Assembly: GCF_004101865.1 (NCBI RefSeq)
Contig: NZ_CP026118.1
Location: forward strand, 3,365,001 to 3,429,000
Source: Halobacillus litoralis
Lineage (GTDB): Bacteria; Bacillota; Bacilli; Bacillales; Halobacillaceae
DNA: 64,000 bases
Direction of reading: 5' to 3'
In this document: piece by piece, positions 47,529 to 55,442 of the stretch
How the letters are laid out: each line of letters starts with the position of its first letter
Numbering within the stretch: the stretch's first letter is position 1
The notes under the pieces: model-generated
Seen by the model: the letters and a program-made list of their open reading frames with translations, nothing else
Told to the model about the DNA's origin: nothing
Database searches by the model: none
Position numbers and translations under genes: made by a program

Positions 47529-47893
47529 ATAAATCAGAACAGAGTCGTCTAGTTCAACAAGTAGTAGACGAGATTTACAGCGCCTATCCATTTTTATGGG
47601 AAAAGTTCGGTCAAAATGGGAGAGAGCGAACAGAGGAAGATAATTTTCACCATTTAGACCATTTGTATGCTGCATATGAAATGGATAGTGCAGCGTTTTT
47701 TATTGATTATACGAATTGGCTGAATACTGTTTTGACGTCAAGAGGTGTATCCACCCAAATAATCATCGATAATTATAAAAGGTTAGTTCGTTTATTGGAT
47801 GAATCACATATAGAAAATGAAAATGAAAAAAGAGTATATATCGCTTATTTGGAACAAGCATTGGAACATTTACATACTCTTGTAAAGAGGTGA
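47525..47893 (+). CDS. Helical protein of unknown function (122 aa), B12/STAS operon
   Basis: A 122-residue, soluble, probably all-helical protein (LVQQVVDEIYSAYPFLWEKF, then HHLDHLYAAYEMDSAAFFID and EKRVYIAYLEQALEHLHTLV). It may be a helical sensor or adaptor like the N-terminal domains of RsbR proteins, but I cannot assign a family. The GTG at 47525 overlaps the ABM gene's TGA; the next gene begins 5 nt after this stop. Its conserved operon position between a haem-type monooxygenase and a cobalamin protein suggests a sensory role (inference). Confidence 0.72.
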   Translation: MNKSEQSRLVQQVVDEIYSAYPFLWEKFGQNGRERTEEDNFHHLDHLYAAYEMDSAAFFIDYTNWLNTVLTSRGVSTQIIIDNYKRLVRLLDESHIENENEKRVYIAYLEQALEHLHTLVKR

Positions 47894-47898
47894 GCCAT

Positions 47899-48558
47899 TT
47901 GAATACACAGCAGGAAAAACTTGCCCGATATTTCTTGAGTGGAGATGATGAAGGCGCATTAGAATATACGAAGGCTCTTTTAGAAGATCATCCCAGGGCT
48001 TTCCTTTTTGGTGACATATTGACCCCTGCGATGTATTATATCGGAGAACTTTGGGAGCGTAATGAAATTTCTGTCGCTGATGAACATCTGGCCACAGCGA
48101 TTTGCGATTTTGTGTTATCAAGACTTGAGGGAGAAAACGTGACACAAGATAGGAAGACACAAAAAAATAATAAAGCCATTTTGTTCGGTGTTGAAGAAGA
48201 GCAACACTATATAGGATTGAAAATGGTGGCAGAGACCTTCAAAGGTAGGGGTTGGCGTGTGAGATATCTAGGCCCTAACCTGCCTTTGGATCATTCTTTG
48301 GTTCAAATAAATAAATTCCGCCCTGATGTTATCGGTATCTCAGCCGCCCTCTCTTATCGTTTGCCTATGATAAAAGTATTAATAGAACGCTTTTCCCGAT
48401 TGGAGTGGAAGCCTCTCATCATGATCGGTGGGCGCATGGCGACTAAATACGAATTGGAGAACTTCGAATCAGAACAAGTAATGGTCATGAGGGATTTGAG
48501 CTGTCTGAATAAATGGTTTGATGAAGGAAGGAATGAAGTATTCAATGAAACGAGTTGA
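47899..48558 (+). CDS. Stand-alone cobalamin-binding protein with CarH-type photoreceptor signature
   Basis: A 219-residue protein: a helical cap (about 1-75) and a B12-binding Rossmann domain (about 92-200). In the cap, Trp52 is followed nine residues later by Glu62-His63 (LWERNEISVADEHL), the W-x9-EH signature of CarH/LitR adenosylcobalamin light sensors. The cobalt-ligand motif is ExHxxG (EQHYIG, His103) instead of DxHxxG, and GISAALS and IMIGGR are the later loops. There is no DNA-binding domain. TTG 47899 is preferred: AGAGGTG lies 6 nt before it, whereas GTG 47890 lacks a spaced site. The next gene encodes a STAS protein. Confidence 0.85.
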   Translation: MNTQQEKLARYFLSGDDEGALEYTKALLEDHPRAFLFGDILTPAMYYIGELWERNEISVADEHLATAICDFVLSRLEGENVTQDRKTQKNNKAILFGVEEEQHYIGLKMVAETFKGRGWRVRYLGPNLPLDHSLVQINKFRPDVIGISAALSYRLPMIKVLIERFSRLEWKPLIMIGGRMATKYELENFESEQVMVMRDLSCLNKWFDEGRNEVFNETS

Positions 48559-49309
48559 TCGATCCTTTCCTCTTCCATTCTTTATTATCAATAAAAAGTT
48601 CATCATACAATCATACTCTCAAGAAGCGGAAACGATGTTCGGAGAGAGGGAAAACTTACTCGATGTCTTTGATGAAGATAGTATGGATAAAATCAGGAAA
48701 TGGGTCACACCTGATATCAAAAAGTTATCATTAGAAAGCCATTTGAAACCTCTGGGAGAAGCGATCAGTCCCATCACTTGTGATGTGCACGTAAATTGGA
48801 AAAATGATTTATATGCTGAAGTATTGGTTATAACGAAAGACGATCAATTGACAAAAGTCACGAAAACTATGGATCAATTGCGATCGCGGTTGAATGACAC
48901 CAACTTTGAACTATTTGAAGAGAAAGAAAAGTTGGAAGAGGCTATTCAACAGAGCAACCGGTTATCAGCACCTTTCATCCAGTTGACGAGCGATACAGCA
49001 CTTGTACCATTATTTGGTGATATTACAGAAGATAAGATGTTTACAGTAGAAGATCATTTACTCCATTCTTCACAAATTGGAGAAACCGAACGTATCCTTT
49101 TTGATTTTACAGGTGTCGGGGAATTAATACATGAAGGAACCTATGTGTTGAAAAATATCATGACTTCACTCTATTATATGGGGGCTGAGGTTGTCATAAC
49201 CGGAGTGCGGCCGGACCACGTGAAAAATTTCCAAGCAATGCAATTCCCCTCAAAAATCAATTTTATGAACTCTTTGCAGCAAGCAGTTCGGAAATACTGT
49301 GGAAAGTGA
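48533..49309 (+). CDS. PAS-like/STAS domain protein (RsbR-like)
   Basis: A 258-residue protein in three parts: a PAS-like sensory region (about 10-105, FPLPFFIINKKFIIQSYS...), a helical linker (about 110-145) and a C-terminal STAS domain (about 146-258) with the strand ILFDFTGV and the ITGVRP motif found in RsbR/anti-sigma antagonists. Its start overlaps the cobalamin gene by 26 nt, so the two are tightly coupled. ATG 48533 is preferred for AAGGA 4 nt upstream; ATG 48545 is also possible. A stressosome-like or phospho-switch role is inferred; no RsbT-type kinase is present here. Confidence 0.82.
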   Translation: MKYSMKRVDRSFPLPFFIINKKFIIQSYSQEAETMFGERENLLDVFDEDSMDKIRKWVTPDIKKLSLESHLKPLGEAISPITCDVHVNWKNDLYAEVLVITKDDQLTKVTKTMDQLRSRLNDTNFELFEEKEKLEEAIQQSNRLSAPFIQLTSDTALVPLFGDITEDKMFTVEDHLLHSSQIGETERILFDFTGVGELIHEGTYVLKNIMTSLYYMGAEVVITGVRPDHVKNFQAMQFPSKINFMNSLQQAVRKYCGK

Positions 49310-49325
49310 AAAGTAGTTTTGTTTA

Positions 49326-49376
49326 GGAGAGTACTGCCACTAAGGTGGACCTTTAAACGGAACTGCTCTTTTTATT
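49326..49376 (+). terminator. Weak terminator-like hairpin after the STAS gene
   Basis: GAGAGTACTGCC and GGAACTGCTCT pair imperfectly and are followed by CTTTTTATTTT. Confidence 0.45.
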
Positions 49377-49588
49377 TTCATTACTTGGAAAGAGTTATGG
49401 AATAATTCGCTACATAATCTCTACTTACCTTTTGGCCCTCTCTTTCTCACGAGGGCTCCCTAATATTCTAATTTATCCACCGGTTTACGTTATAATCCAA
49501 GTGAATTGTGGAATATACAAAATATAGCATGAGAACAACTGGCACATATTAAATGTGAAGAAGAATAAATAGAAAGGTTGTGAATGAC

Positions 49589-49795
49589 ATGGAATTGACT
49601 TTAGAAGTGAACGGTATGACTTGTGAACAATGTGAAAAAGCAGTAAAAGGATCATTAGAAAAGCTGGAAGGTGTTCATGGAGTAGAAGTTTATCTCGATA
49701 GTGGAAAAGTGAATGTTACGTATGATGAAGCATATGTAACAAAATCATTGATGAAAGAAGCGATTGAAGCTCAAGGATATGAACCAGTAGGATAA
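49589..49795 (+). CDS. copZ: Copper chaperone CopZ
   Basis: A 68-residue heavy-metal-associated domain: MELTLEVNGMTCEQCEKAVK with the CxxC metal site, then a typical beta-alpha-beta-beta-alpha-beta end (EAIEAQGYEPVG). CopZ carries Cu(I) to the CopA efflux ATPase. ATG 49589 is preferred over GTG 49580, which sits 2 nt after the AAAGG site. No copA gene is adjacent and there is no CsoR gene here. A GC-rich terminator follows. Confidence 0.85.
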   Translation: MELTLEVNGMTCEQCEKAVKGSLEKLEGVHGVEVYLDSGKVNVTYDEAYVTKSLMKEAIEAQGYEPVG

Positions 49796-49799
49796 AGTA

Positions 49800-49824
49800 A
49801 GCCCGGCGTTTAGCCGGGCTTTTA
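49800..49824. terminator. Bidirectional terminator between copZ and the coat genes
   Basis: AGCCCGGC and GCCGGGCT pair around GTTTA and are followed by TTTATTTTT. Confidence 0.92.
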
Positions 49825-49827
49825 TTT

Positions 49828-50157
49828 TTATTGAACCGTATAAGGCAGCTGCGTCTTATAACCATTAAATTGCTGATAGGCCTGTTGGATTTTTTGGGGT
49901 TGTTCTTGCTCAATACTATACCAGCCATTTTTAAACATCAGGTTATATAAATTTCTTTGGCAGTCTTGTGTTTCCTTGAAGATAGTAGCTAGATCCTGGT
50001 AGAACGTCTGATTACTGGCTTCATTCAATGCTATATTATAAGAAGCTGTCATATATTTTTCAGTGGTCAATTGATCATTGATGAAATCTCTCTCGTTCAT
50101 TTGCGGTGTTTTAGGAACACTGGTTTCAGGGTTTTGAATTTTTTGTGATTGATTCAT
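49828..50157 (-). CDS. CotF-like spore coat protein
   Basis: A 109-residue protein of the CotF/coat fold: NERDFINDQLTTEKYMTASY, an NIALNEASNQTFYQDLATIF helix and a glutamine-rich end (EQEQPQKIQQAYQQF). ATG 50157 is preferred: AAGGAG is 8 nt upstream, while ATG 50163 abuts it. The upstream coat gene ends 11 nt earlier, so the two are cotranscribed in the mother cell during sporulation (inferred from family). Confidence 0.85.
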   Translation of the reverse strand: MNQSQKIQNPETSVPKTPQMNERDFINDQLTTEKYMTASYNIALNEASNQTFYQDLATIFKETQDCQRNLYNLMFKNGWYSIEQEQPQKIQQAYQQFNGYKTQLPYTVQ

Positions 50158-50168
50158 TACCATTCTCC

Positions 50169-50429
50169 TTAATTCATCGTTTTGGATTGGGTATCAAGAT
50201 GCTTGAGGATTTTATCATAATGACGTTGGTGCATTTGACCAGCTTCTTCTAAAGCAGCTTGAATTTCAGGTGTCTGACAGTTTTGAGCAAAGAAATGTGC
50301 TTTTTTACATGCGTTCAAATTCCATGACAACATATCTGTTATATAAAGTTGATCTTTTGTACTTACAATGTCAGGAACTTGAGGCATCGGTTGTGACTCT
50401 TGCATAGATGATTGATTGTGCTGTTCCAT
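50169..50429 (-). CDS. Spore coat protein, CotF-type (86 aa)
   Basis: An 86-residue protein: an N-terminal Gln/Met/Pro-rich region, then KDQLYITDMLSWNLNACKKA and MHQRHYDKILKHL, a pattern of short spore coat proteins in Bacillaceae. ATG 50429 follows AGAAGGAGGG. Upstream on the minus strand CATACTAAT (50456-50464) resembles a sigma-E/sigma-K -10 (CATAnnnT), matching expected mother-cell expression. First gene of the two-gene coat operon. Confidence 0.82.
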   Translation of the reverse strand: MEQHNQSSMQESQPMPQVPDIVSTKDQLYITDMLSWNLNACKKAHFFAQNCQTPEIQAALEEAGQMHQRHYDKILKHLDTQSKTMN

Positions 50430-50646
50430 AAAGAATCCCTCCTTCTATAGTCATGATTAGTATGACCTTAAGGCAGATTTCTATAAAAGAAAAACAGAAA
50501 TTGAAAAAATATCGTGGAGCTACATGTCGAAGAAGGGATAATATTTCCCCATTAATCATCAGAAATGATAAAATAGTATTATGTTAACGGTTACAAAAGA
50601 GATATTAGAAGATATAGGATTGTACCAGAGGTAGGGGGGGAGAGGC

Positions 50647-51564
50647 ATGGAACGTTTACTCAGGAATTTTTTCCTATTCTTATCAAAAAATCGTTTTTTT
50701 ACTAAGTTAGCTAAAAAATATGGATTGCGTTTCGGTGCAGGGAAATTTGTAGCAGGTGAAACCGTTCCCGATGCTGTGAAAACCATCCAGCAGCTTAATG
50801 ATAAGGGTATGGCTGTCACCATTGATCATCTGGGTGAATTTATTGATAGCAAAGAAGAGGCTAGAGAAGCAGCGGATGGCTGTATCGACGCCATCAAAGC
50901 TATTGGTGAACATAAGCTGGATTCTCAGCTTTCCCTGAAGCTGACTTCTATGGGCTTGGACATATCAGACGAGGTCGTATTGGAAAATATGCGGCGAATT
51001 CTGGGAGTTGCTGAACAAGAAGGTGTATTCGTCACCATCGATATGGAGGATTTTGATCGTTGTGAAAAGACCTTGGAAATCTTCAAAAAGCTAAGGTCAG
51101 AATTCGACCACATAGGTACTGTTTTACAATCTTACCTTTACCGTACAGTTGAGGATATAAAGGAATTGGATCAATACAATCCAAACCTTCGATTAGTAAA
51201 AGGTGCTTACAAAGAATCACCGAAAGTCGCTTTTCCTGATAAAAAAGACGTAGACGAAAACCTTAAGAAAATCATCCGACTTCACATGTTGAATGGCAAC
51301 TATACGGCAGTGGCAAGTCATGATGACTCAATGATTGAATACACAAAACAATTGGTTGAAGAGAATAATATATCCAAGGACTTGTTTGAGTTCCAAATGT
51401 TGTATGGGATTCGTGTGGAGCGTCAAGAAGAGTTAGTGAACGAAGGATATAAGATGCGCGTTTATGTTCCTTATGGGAATGACTGGTATGGTTACTTTAT
51501 GCGCCGTTTAGCAGAGCGACCAGCTAATGTAGCTTTTGTTCTAAAGGGTGTATTTGGAAAGTGA
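50647..51564 (+). CDS. fadM: Proline dehydrogenase (FadM/PutB family)
   Basis: A 305-residue PRODH-domain enzyme. FAD/substrate-site segments are VTIDHLGEF, LSLKLTSMGLD, RLVKGAYKE, ASHDDSMIEY and EFQMLYGIR, the last near the C-terminus. It oxidises proline to pyrroline-5-carboxylate. ATG 50647 follows GGGGGGAGAGG. In B. subtilis its orthologue fadM (yusM) precedes fadN in the same position. No pyrroline-5-carboxylate dehydrogenase gene is adjacent. No FadR box is seen upstream of this gene. Confidence 0.93.
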   Translation: MERLLRNFFLFLSKNRFFTKLAKKYGLRFGAGKFVAGETVPDAVKTIQQLNDKGMAVTIDHLGEFIDSKEEAREAADGCIDAIKAIGEHKLDSQLSLKLTSMGLDISDEVVLENMRRILGVAEQEGVFVTIDMEDFDRCEKTLEIFKKLRSEFDHIGTVLQSYLYRTVEDIKELDQYNPNLRLVKGAYKESPKVAFPDKKDVDENLKKIIRLHMLNGNYTAVASHDDSMIEYTKQLVEENNISKDLFEFQMLYGIRVERQEELVNEGYKMRVYVPYGNDWYGYFMRRLAERPANVAFVLKGVFGK

Positions 51565-51713
51565 AGGAACAGACGCCTCTTTTACCGGGGCGCCTTGTTC
51601 ATAAAGGGAGTGCACGATTCGATTTCAATAAGCATAGAATGAATCGACAATCAAATGTGATAGCTCCCTCCCTGAACATCGTGTAAGAATTTACATGATT
51701 ATGGAGAAAAGGA

Positions 51714-51742
51714 TTGCGAAATATCAGAAAATATTTTATATT
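51714..51742 (+). promoter_or_regulatory. Candidate fadN promoter
   Basis: TTGCGA (51714-51719) and TATATT (51737-51742) are 17 nt apart, about 46 nt before the FadR box, so the operator would act as a roadblock. Confidence 0.55.
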
Positions 51743-51788
51743 ATACATAGATACGAATTAGCCGTAACTTATTTTTTTGGCTTTAAAA

Positions 51789-51806
51789 TGAATGAGTATT
51801 CATTCA
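51789..51806 (+). promoter_or_regulatory. FadR operator
   Basis: TGAATGAGTATTCATTCA is an exact fit to the Bacillus FadR (YsiA) operator consensus TGAATGAMTANTCATTCA. It lies 20 nt before the fadN start, between promoter and gene. Confidence 0.94.
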
Positions 51807-51826
51807 AAGAAATAGGGGGAAATGTA

Positions 51827-54226
51827 ATGCAACAGAAAATTAAACGAGCAGCGGTTCTTGGCTCAGGTGTTATGGGAGCAGGCATAGCTGCCCACTTAGC
51901 TAATGTGGGAATCCCGGTTTTGATGCTGGATATCGCTCCGAGCGAATTAACAGATGAAGAAAAAAAGAGAGGTTTGAAGCTTGAAGATCGTGCTGTTCGC
52001 AATCGGATCGTCACCGAAAATAAAAAAGCATTATTAAAACAAAAACCTTCACCACTAAGCAGTAAAAAGAATTTGGATTTAATTGAGGTCGGCAACTTCA
52101 GTGATGATATGGAACACTTGTCGGAAGTCGACTGGGTGATAGAGGTTGTCGTAGAGAATTTGGATATTAAAAAGAAAGTCTTGGCAGATGTTGACCGTCA
52201 TAGAAAAACAGGATCGATTGTCAGTTCCAACACTTCTGGTATATCAATCGAAGCCATGTCTGAGGATTGCAGTGAAGACTTGCGCAGCCACTTCCTCGGC
52301 ACGCACTTCTTTAACCCGCCGCGCTATTTAAAGCTTTTAGAAGTCATTCCCACCAAACAGACGTCATCTGAAGTCTTGGAATTTATGAAAAGGTTTGGAG
52401 AAGATGTCTTAGGAAAAGGTGTAGTCGAAGCAAAAGATACACCAAACTTCATTGCTAATAGAATCGGTACTTATGGTTTATTAGTAACTGTCCAGCAAAT
52501 GCTTGAAAAAGGTTATTCAGTCGGAGAGGTTGATTCTGTTACCGGTCCGATGATCGGTCGACCTAAGAGTGCCACATTCCGAACATTGGATGTAGTCGGA
52601 CTGGATACATTCATCCATGTTGCGAACAACGTCTATGACCAGGTGGAGGGTGAAGAGAAAAAGTCATTTGAAGTTCCTTCATTCATGAAATCTATGCTCG
52701 AAAAAGGTTGGTTAGGATCGAAAAGCGGTCAAGGATTCTTCCTTAAAAAGAAAGGTGAACAAAGCAGCGAAATCCTGCAATTGAACCCTGAAACTCTTGA
52801 ATACGAAGCAAGAGGGAAACTGAAAACAAAAGCTACTGAAATGGCTAAACAGGAAAAAGGAGCGAAACGCAAACTGAAAGCACTCATTTCAGCTGAAGGG
52901 GATCGTGCGGGTGATCTTGTATGGTCTGTCATCAAGCCAGTATTGATTTACTCTGCTGAACTGTATGGTCAGATTGCTGATGATGTTCCTTCTATTGATG
53001 AAGCTATGCGCTGGGGATTCGGATGGGAATTAGGCCCATTTGAAATATGGGACAGCATTGGAGTTCGAACTTCTGTAGAACGAATGAAGAAAGAAGGAGA
53101 AACCGTTCCCGATTGGATTGAAAACATGCTTAAAAAGGGTGACGAGTCCTTTTATAAGAAAGAAAATGGAAACGTTTACTATTACCATGCTGGTGAATAT
53201 AGACAACAATCATTTAACGAAAAAAATATCAATTTGAAGCGGTTGAAGGAAACGAGAGAGGTCATCAAAAAGAATGCAGGTGCTAGTTTAATCGACATCG
53301 GCGATGGAGTGGCTTGTTTAGAATTTCACTCCCAAAGTAATGCGATCGGCCTGGATATCATTCAAATGATCAATTTCTCGATTGACCACGTTGAAGCAAA
53401 TTATGAAGGTCTTGTCATTGGAAATCAGGCGAAAAACTTCTGTGTCGGTGCTAATCTTGGAATGATTTTAATGGAAGCTCAAGATTACAACTTCTTTGAA
53501 ATTGAAATGGTCGTTAAAAATTTCCAAGATAGTATGATGAAGCTTAAGTATTCTGATAAACCTGTAGTTGTTGCACCATTCGGAATGACGCTTGGCGGGG
53601 GAGCAGAAGTTTGTTTGCCGGCTGACTCAATTCAAGCATCTCCGGAAACCTATATGGGGCTTGTAGAACCAGGTGTAGGGCTGATCCCTGGCGGTGGAGG
53701 GAACAAAGAACTCTATATCAAACACTTGAGAAATATACCTCAAGGTGTCGATTTCGACTTACAAAAAATAGCCAATAGTGTATTTGAGAAAATAGCCATG
53801 GCGAAAGTTTCGACTTCAGGGGAAGAAGCGAAAGAGAATGGATTCCTTGATCAAATGGATGCAATCAGTGCTAACGGGGACCACCTCCTTCATGACGCTA
53901 AACAAAAAGTGCTTGGCCTGGCACGGTCCGGTTACACTCCACCAAAACGGGTGAAGATCCCAGTCGTCGGAGAGCAGGGGTATGCCACTATGATGCTTGG
54001 GGCAAAATCACTTGCTCTCAGTGGATATGCGAGTGAGCATGACTTGAAGATTGCAGAAAAGCTGGCATTTGTTTTAGCAGGAGGACGATTGGCACAAGGT
54101 TCTTTTGTGGATGAGCAATATTTGCTGGATCTGGAACGCGAAGCATTCTTGAGTCTCATAGGTGAGCCAAAGTCACAAGCGCGTATGCAACATATGCTCA
54201 TGAAAGGAAAACCGCTACGCAACTAA
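51827..54226 (+). CDS. fadN: 3-hydroxyacyl-CoA dehydrogenase/enoyl-CoA hydratase FadN
   Basis: A 799-residue bifunctional beta-oxidation protein. The N-terminal NAD fold has AVLGSGVMGAGIAAHLANVG, followed by a HAD C-terminal part (FKNDVGLDTF-like VVGLDTFIHVA) and a crotonase-like domain (about 480-700, FGMTLGGGAEVCLPADS). ATG 51827 is chosen because GGGGGAA precedes it and the FadR operator is upstream; the longer frame from 51695 runs across that operator. First gene of fadN-fadA-fadE. Confidence 0.96.
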   Translation: MQQKIKRAAVLGSGVMGAGIAAHLANVGIPVLMLDIAPSELTDEEKKRGLKLEDRAVRNRIVTENKKALLKQKPSPLSSKKNLDLIEVGNFSDDMEHLSEVDWVIEVVVENLDIKKKVLADVDRHRKTGSIVSSNTSGISIEAMSEDCSEDLRSHFLGTHFFNPPRYLKLLEVIPTKQTSSEVLEFMKRFGEDVLGKGVVEAKDTPNFIANRIGTYGLLVTVQQMLEKGYSVGEVDSVTGPMIGRPKSATFRTLDVVGLDTFIHVANNVYDQVEGEEKKSFEVPSFMKSMLEKGWLGSKSGQGFFLKKKGEQSSEILQLNPETLEYEARGKLKTKATEMAKQEKGAKRKLKALISAEGDRAGDLVWSVIKPVLIYSAELYGQIADDVPSIDEAMRWGFGWELGPFEIWDSIGVRTSVERMKKEGETVPDWIENMLKKGDESFYKKENGNVYYYHAGEYRQQSFNEKNINLKRLKETREVIKKNAGASLIDIGDGVACLEFHSQSNAIGLDIIQMINFSIDHVEANYEGLVIGNQAKNFCVGANLGMILMEAQDYNFFEIEMVVKNFQDSMMKLKYSDKPVVVAPFGMTLGGGAEVCLPADSIQASPETYMGLVEPGVGLIPGGGGNKELYIKHLRNIPQGVDFDLQKIANSVFEKIAMAKVSTSGEEAKENGFLDQMDAISANGDHLLHDAKQKVLGLARSGYTPPKRVKIPVVGEQGYATMMLGAKSLALSGYASEHDLKIAEKLAFVLAGGRLAQGSFVDEQYLLDLEREAFLSLIGEPKSQARMQHMLMKGKPLRN

Positions 54227-54249
54227 ATTTTTGAAGAGGGGGAAGCAAC

Positions 54250-55425
54250 GTGAAAGAAGCAGTCATTGTATCAGGTGCACGGACCCCTGTGGGTAGAGCG
54301 AAGAAAGGTTCGCTTGCCCACACGCGTCCAGATGATTTAGCTGCACTTACTATAAAAGAAACATTAAAACGTGCCAATCAATATGAAGGAAACATAGATG
54401 ATGTGATTATTGGTTGCGCCATGCCAGAAGCCGAACAAGGAATGAACATGGCCAGAAATATCGCCGGTCTTGCAGGGCTTCATCACAAAGTGCCTGCGAT
54501 TACCATAAACAGGTACTGTTCCTCAGGGTTACAAAGTATCGCATATGCTGCTGAGAAAATCATGTTAGGTCATAGTGATACAGCTATCGCGGGCGGGGCC
54601 GAGTCCATGAGTCTAATTCCGATGGGTGGCCATGTGATCAAACCCAATGTGCAGTTAGTAGAACAGGCTCCAGAGTATTACATGTCAATGGGACACACAG
54701 CAGAGGAAGTAGCCAAACGTTTCGACATATCAAGAGAAGATCAAGATGCTTTTGCTGTCCAAAGTCATGAAAGAGCAGCCAAAGCGATTAAGGAAGGGAA
54801 ATTCAAAGATGAAATCGTCCCTGTAGAGGTCATGAATCGACATCTAGATGCTGACTTCAAAGTGAATGAAAAAACTTCCACATTTTCTATGGATGAAGGT
54901 GTACGACCTGGTACCACGAGAGATGTGCTAGGTAAATTAAAGCCTGCTTTCTCAACGACAGGAACGGTCACAGCGGGTAATTCCTCTCAAATGAGTGATG
55001 GGGCGGCTTCCGTTTTAGTCATGGAGCGTGAAAAAGCGGAAGAAGAAGGACTGACGCCACTTGTGAAATTCCGGTCTTTTGCAGTGGCAGGAGTTGAACC
55101 CGAGATCATGGGAGTCGGTCCGATTGAAGCAGTTCCGAAATCTCTCCGACTAGCTGGTTTGTCTTTATCAGACATTGGATTATTTGAATTGAACGAAGCT
55201 TTCGCATCCCAATCCTTACGGGTGATCAGAGAGCTTGGTTTAGATCCTGAAAAAGTCAATGTAAATGGTGGAGCTATTGCTCTGGGTCATCCTCTTGGAT
55301 GCACAGGGACTAAATTGACATTAAGCCTGATTCATGAAATGAAGAGAAGGAATGAGCAATTTGGTGTTGTGACAATGTGTATTGGTGGCGGTATGGGAGC
55401 TGCTGGAGTATTTGAACTAATATGA
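54250..55425 (+). CDS. fadA: Acetyl-CoA C-acyltransferase (thiolase) FadA
   Basis: A 391-residue thiolase. The nucleophilic cysteine is in NRYCSSGLQS, the GGAESMS and NGGAIALGHPLGCTG motifs follow, and CIGGGMGAAGVFE ends it. It cleaves 3-ketoacyl-CoA with CoA in beta-oxidation. The start is GTG 54250 behind GAGGGGGAAGC. The fadE ribosome-binding site overlaps its stop region, so both are in one transcript. Confidence 0.96.
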   Translation: MKEAVIVSGARTPVGRAKKGSLAHTRPDDLAALTIKETLKRANQYEGNIDDVIIGCAMPEAEQGMNMARNIAGLAGLHHKVPAITINRYCSSGLQSIAYAAEKIMLGHSDTAIAGGAESMSLIPMGGHVIKPNVQLVEQAPEYYMSMGHTAEEVAKRFDISREDQDAFAVQSHERAAKAIKEGKFKDEIVPVEVMNRHLDADFKVNEKTSTFSMDEGVRPGTTRDVLGKLKPAFSTTGTVTAGNSSQMSDGAASVLVMEREKAEEEGLTPLVKFRSFAVAGVEPEIMGVGPIEAVPKSLRLAGLSLSDIGLFELNEAFASQSLRVIRELGLDPEKVNVNGGAIALGHPLGCTGTKLTLSLIHEMKRRNEQFGVVTMCIGGGMGAAGVFELI

Positions 55426-55442
55426 ATGGGGAGGAAAACATT

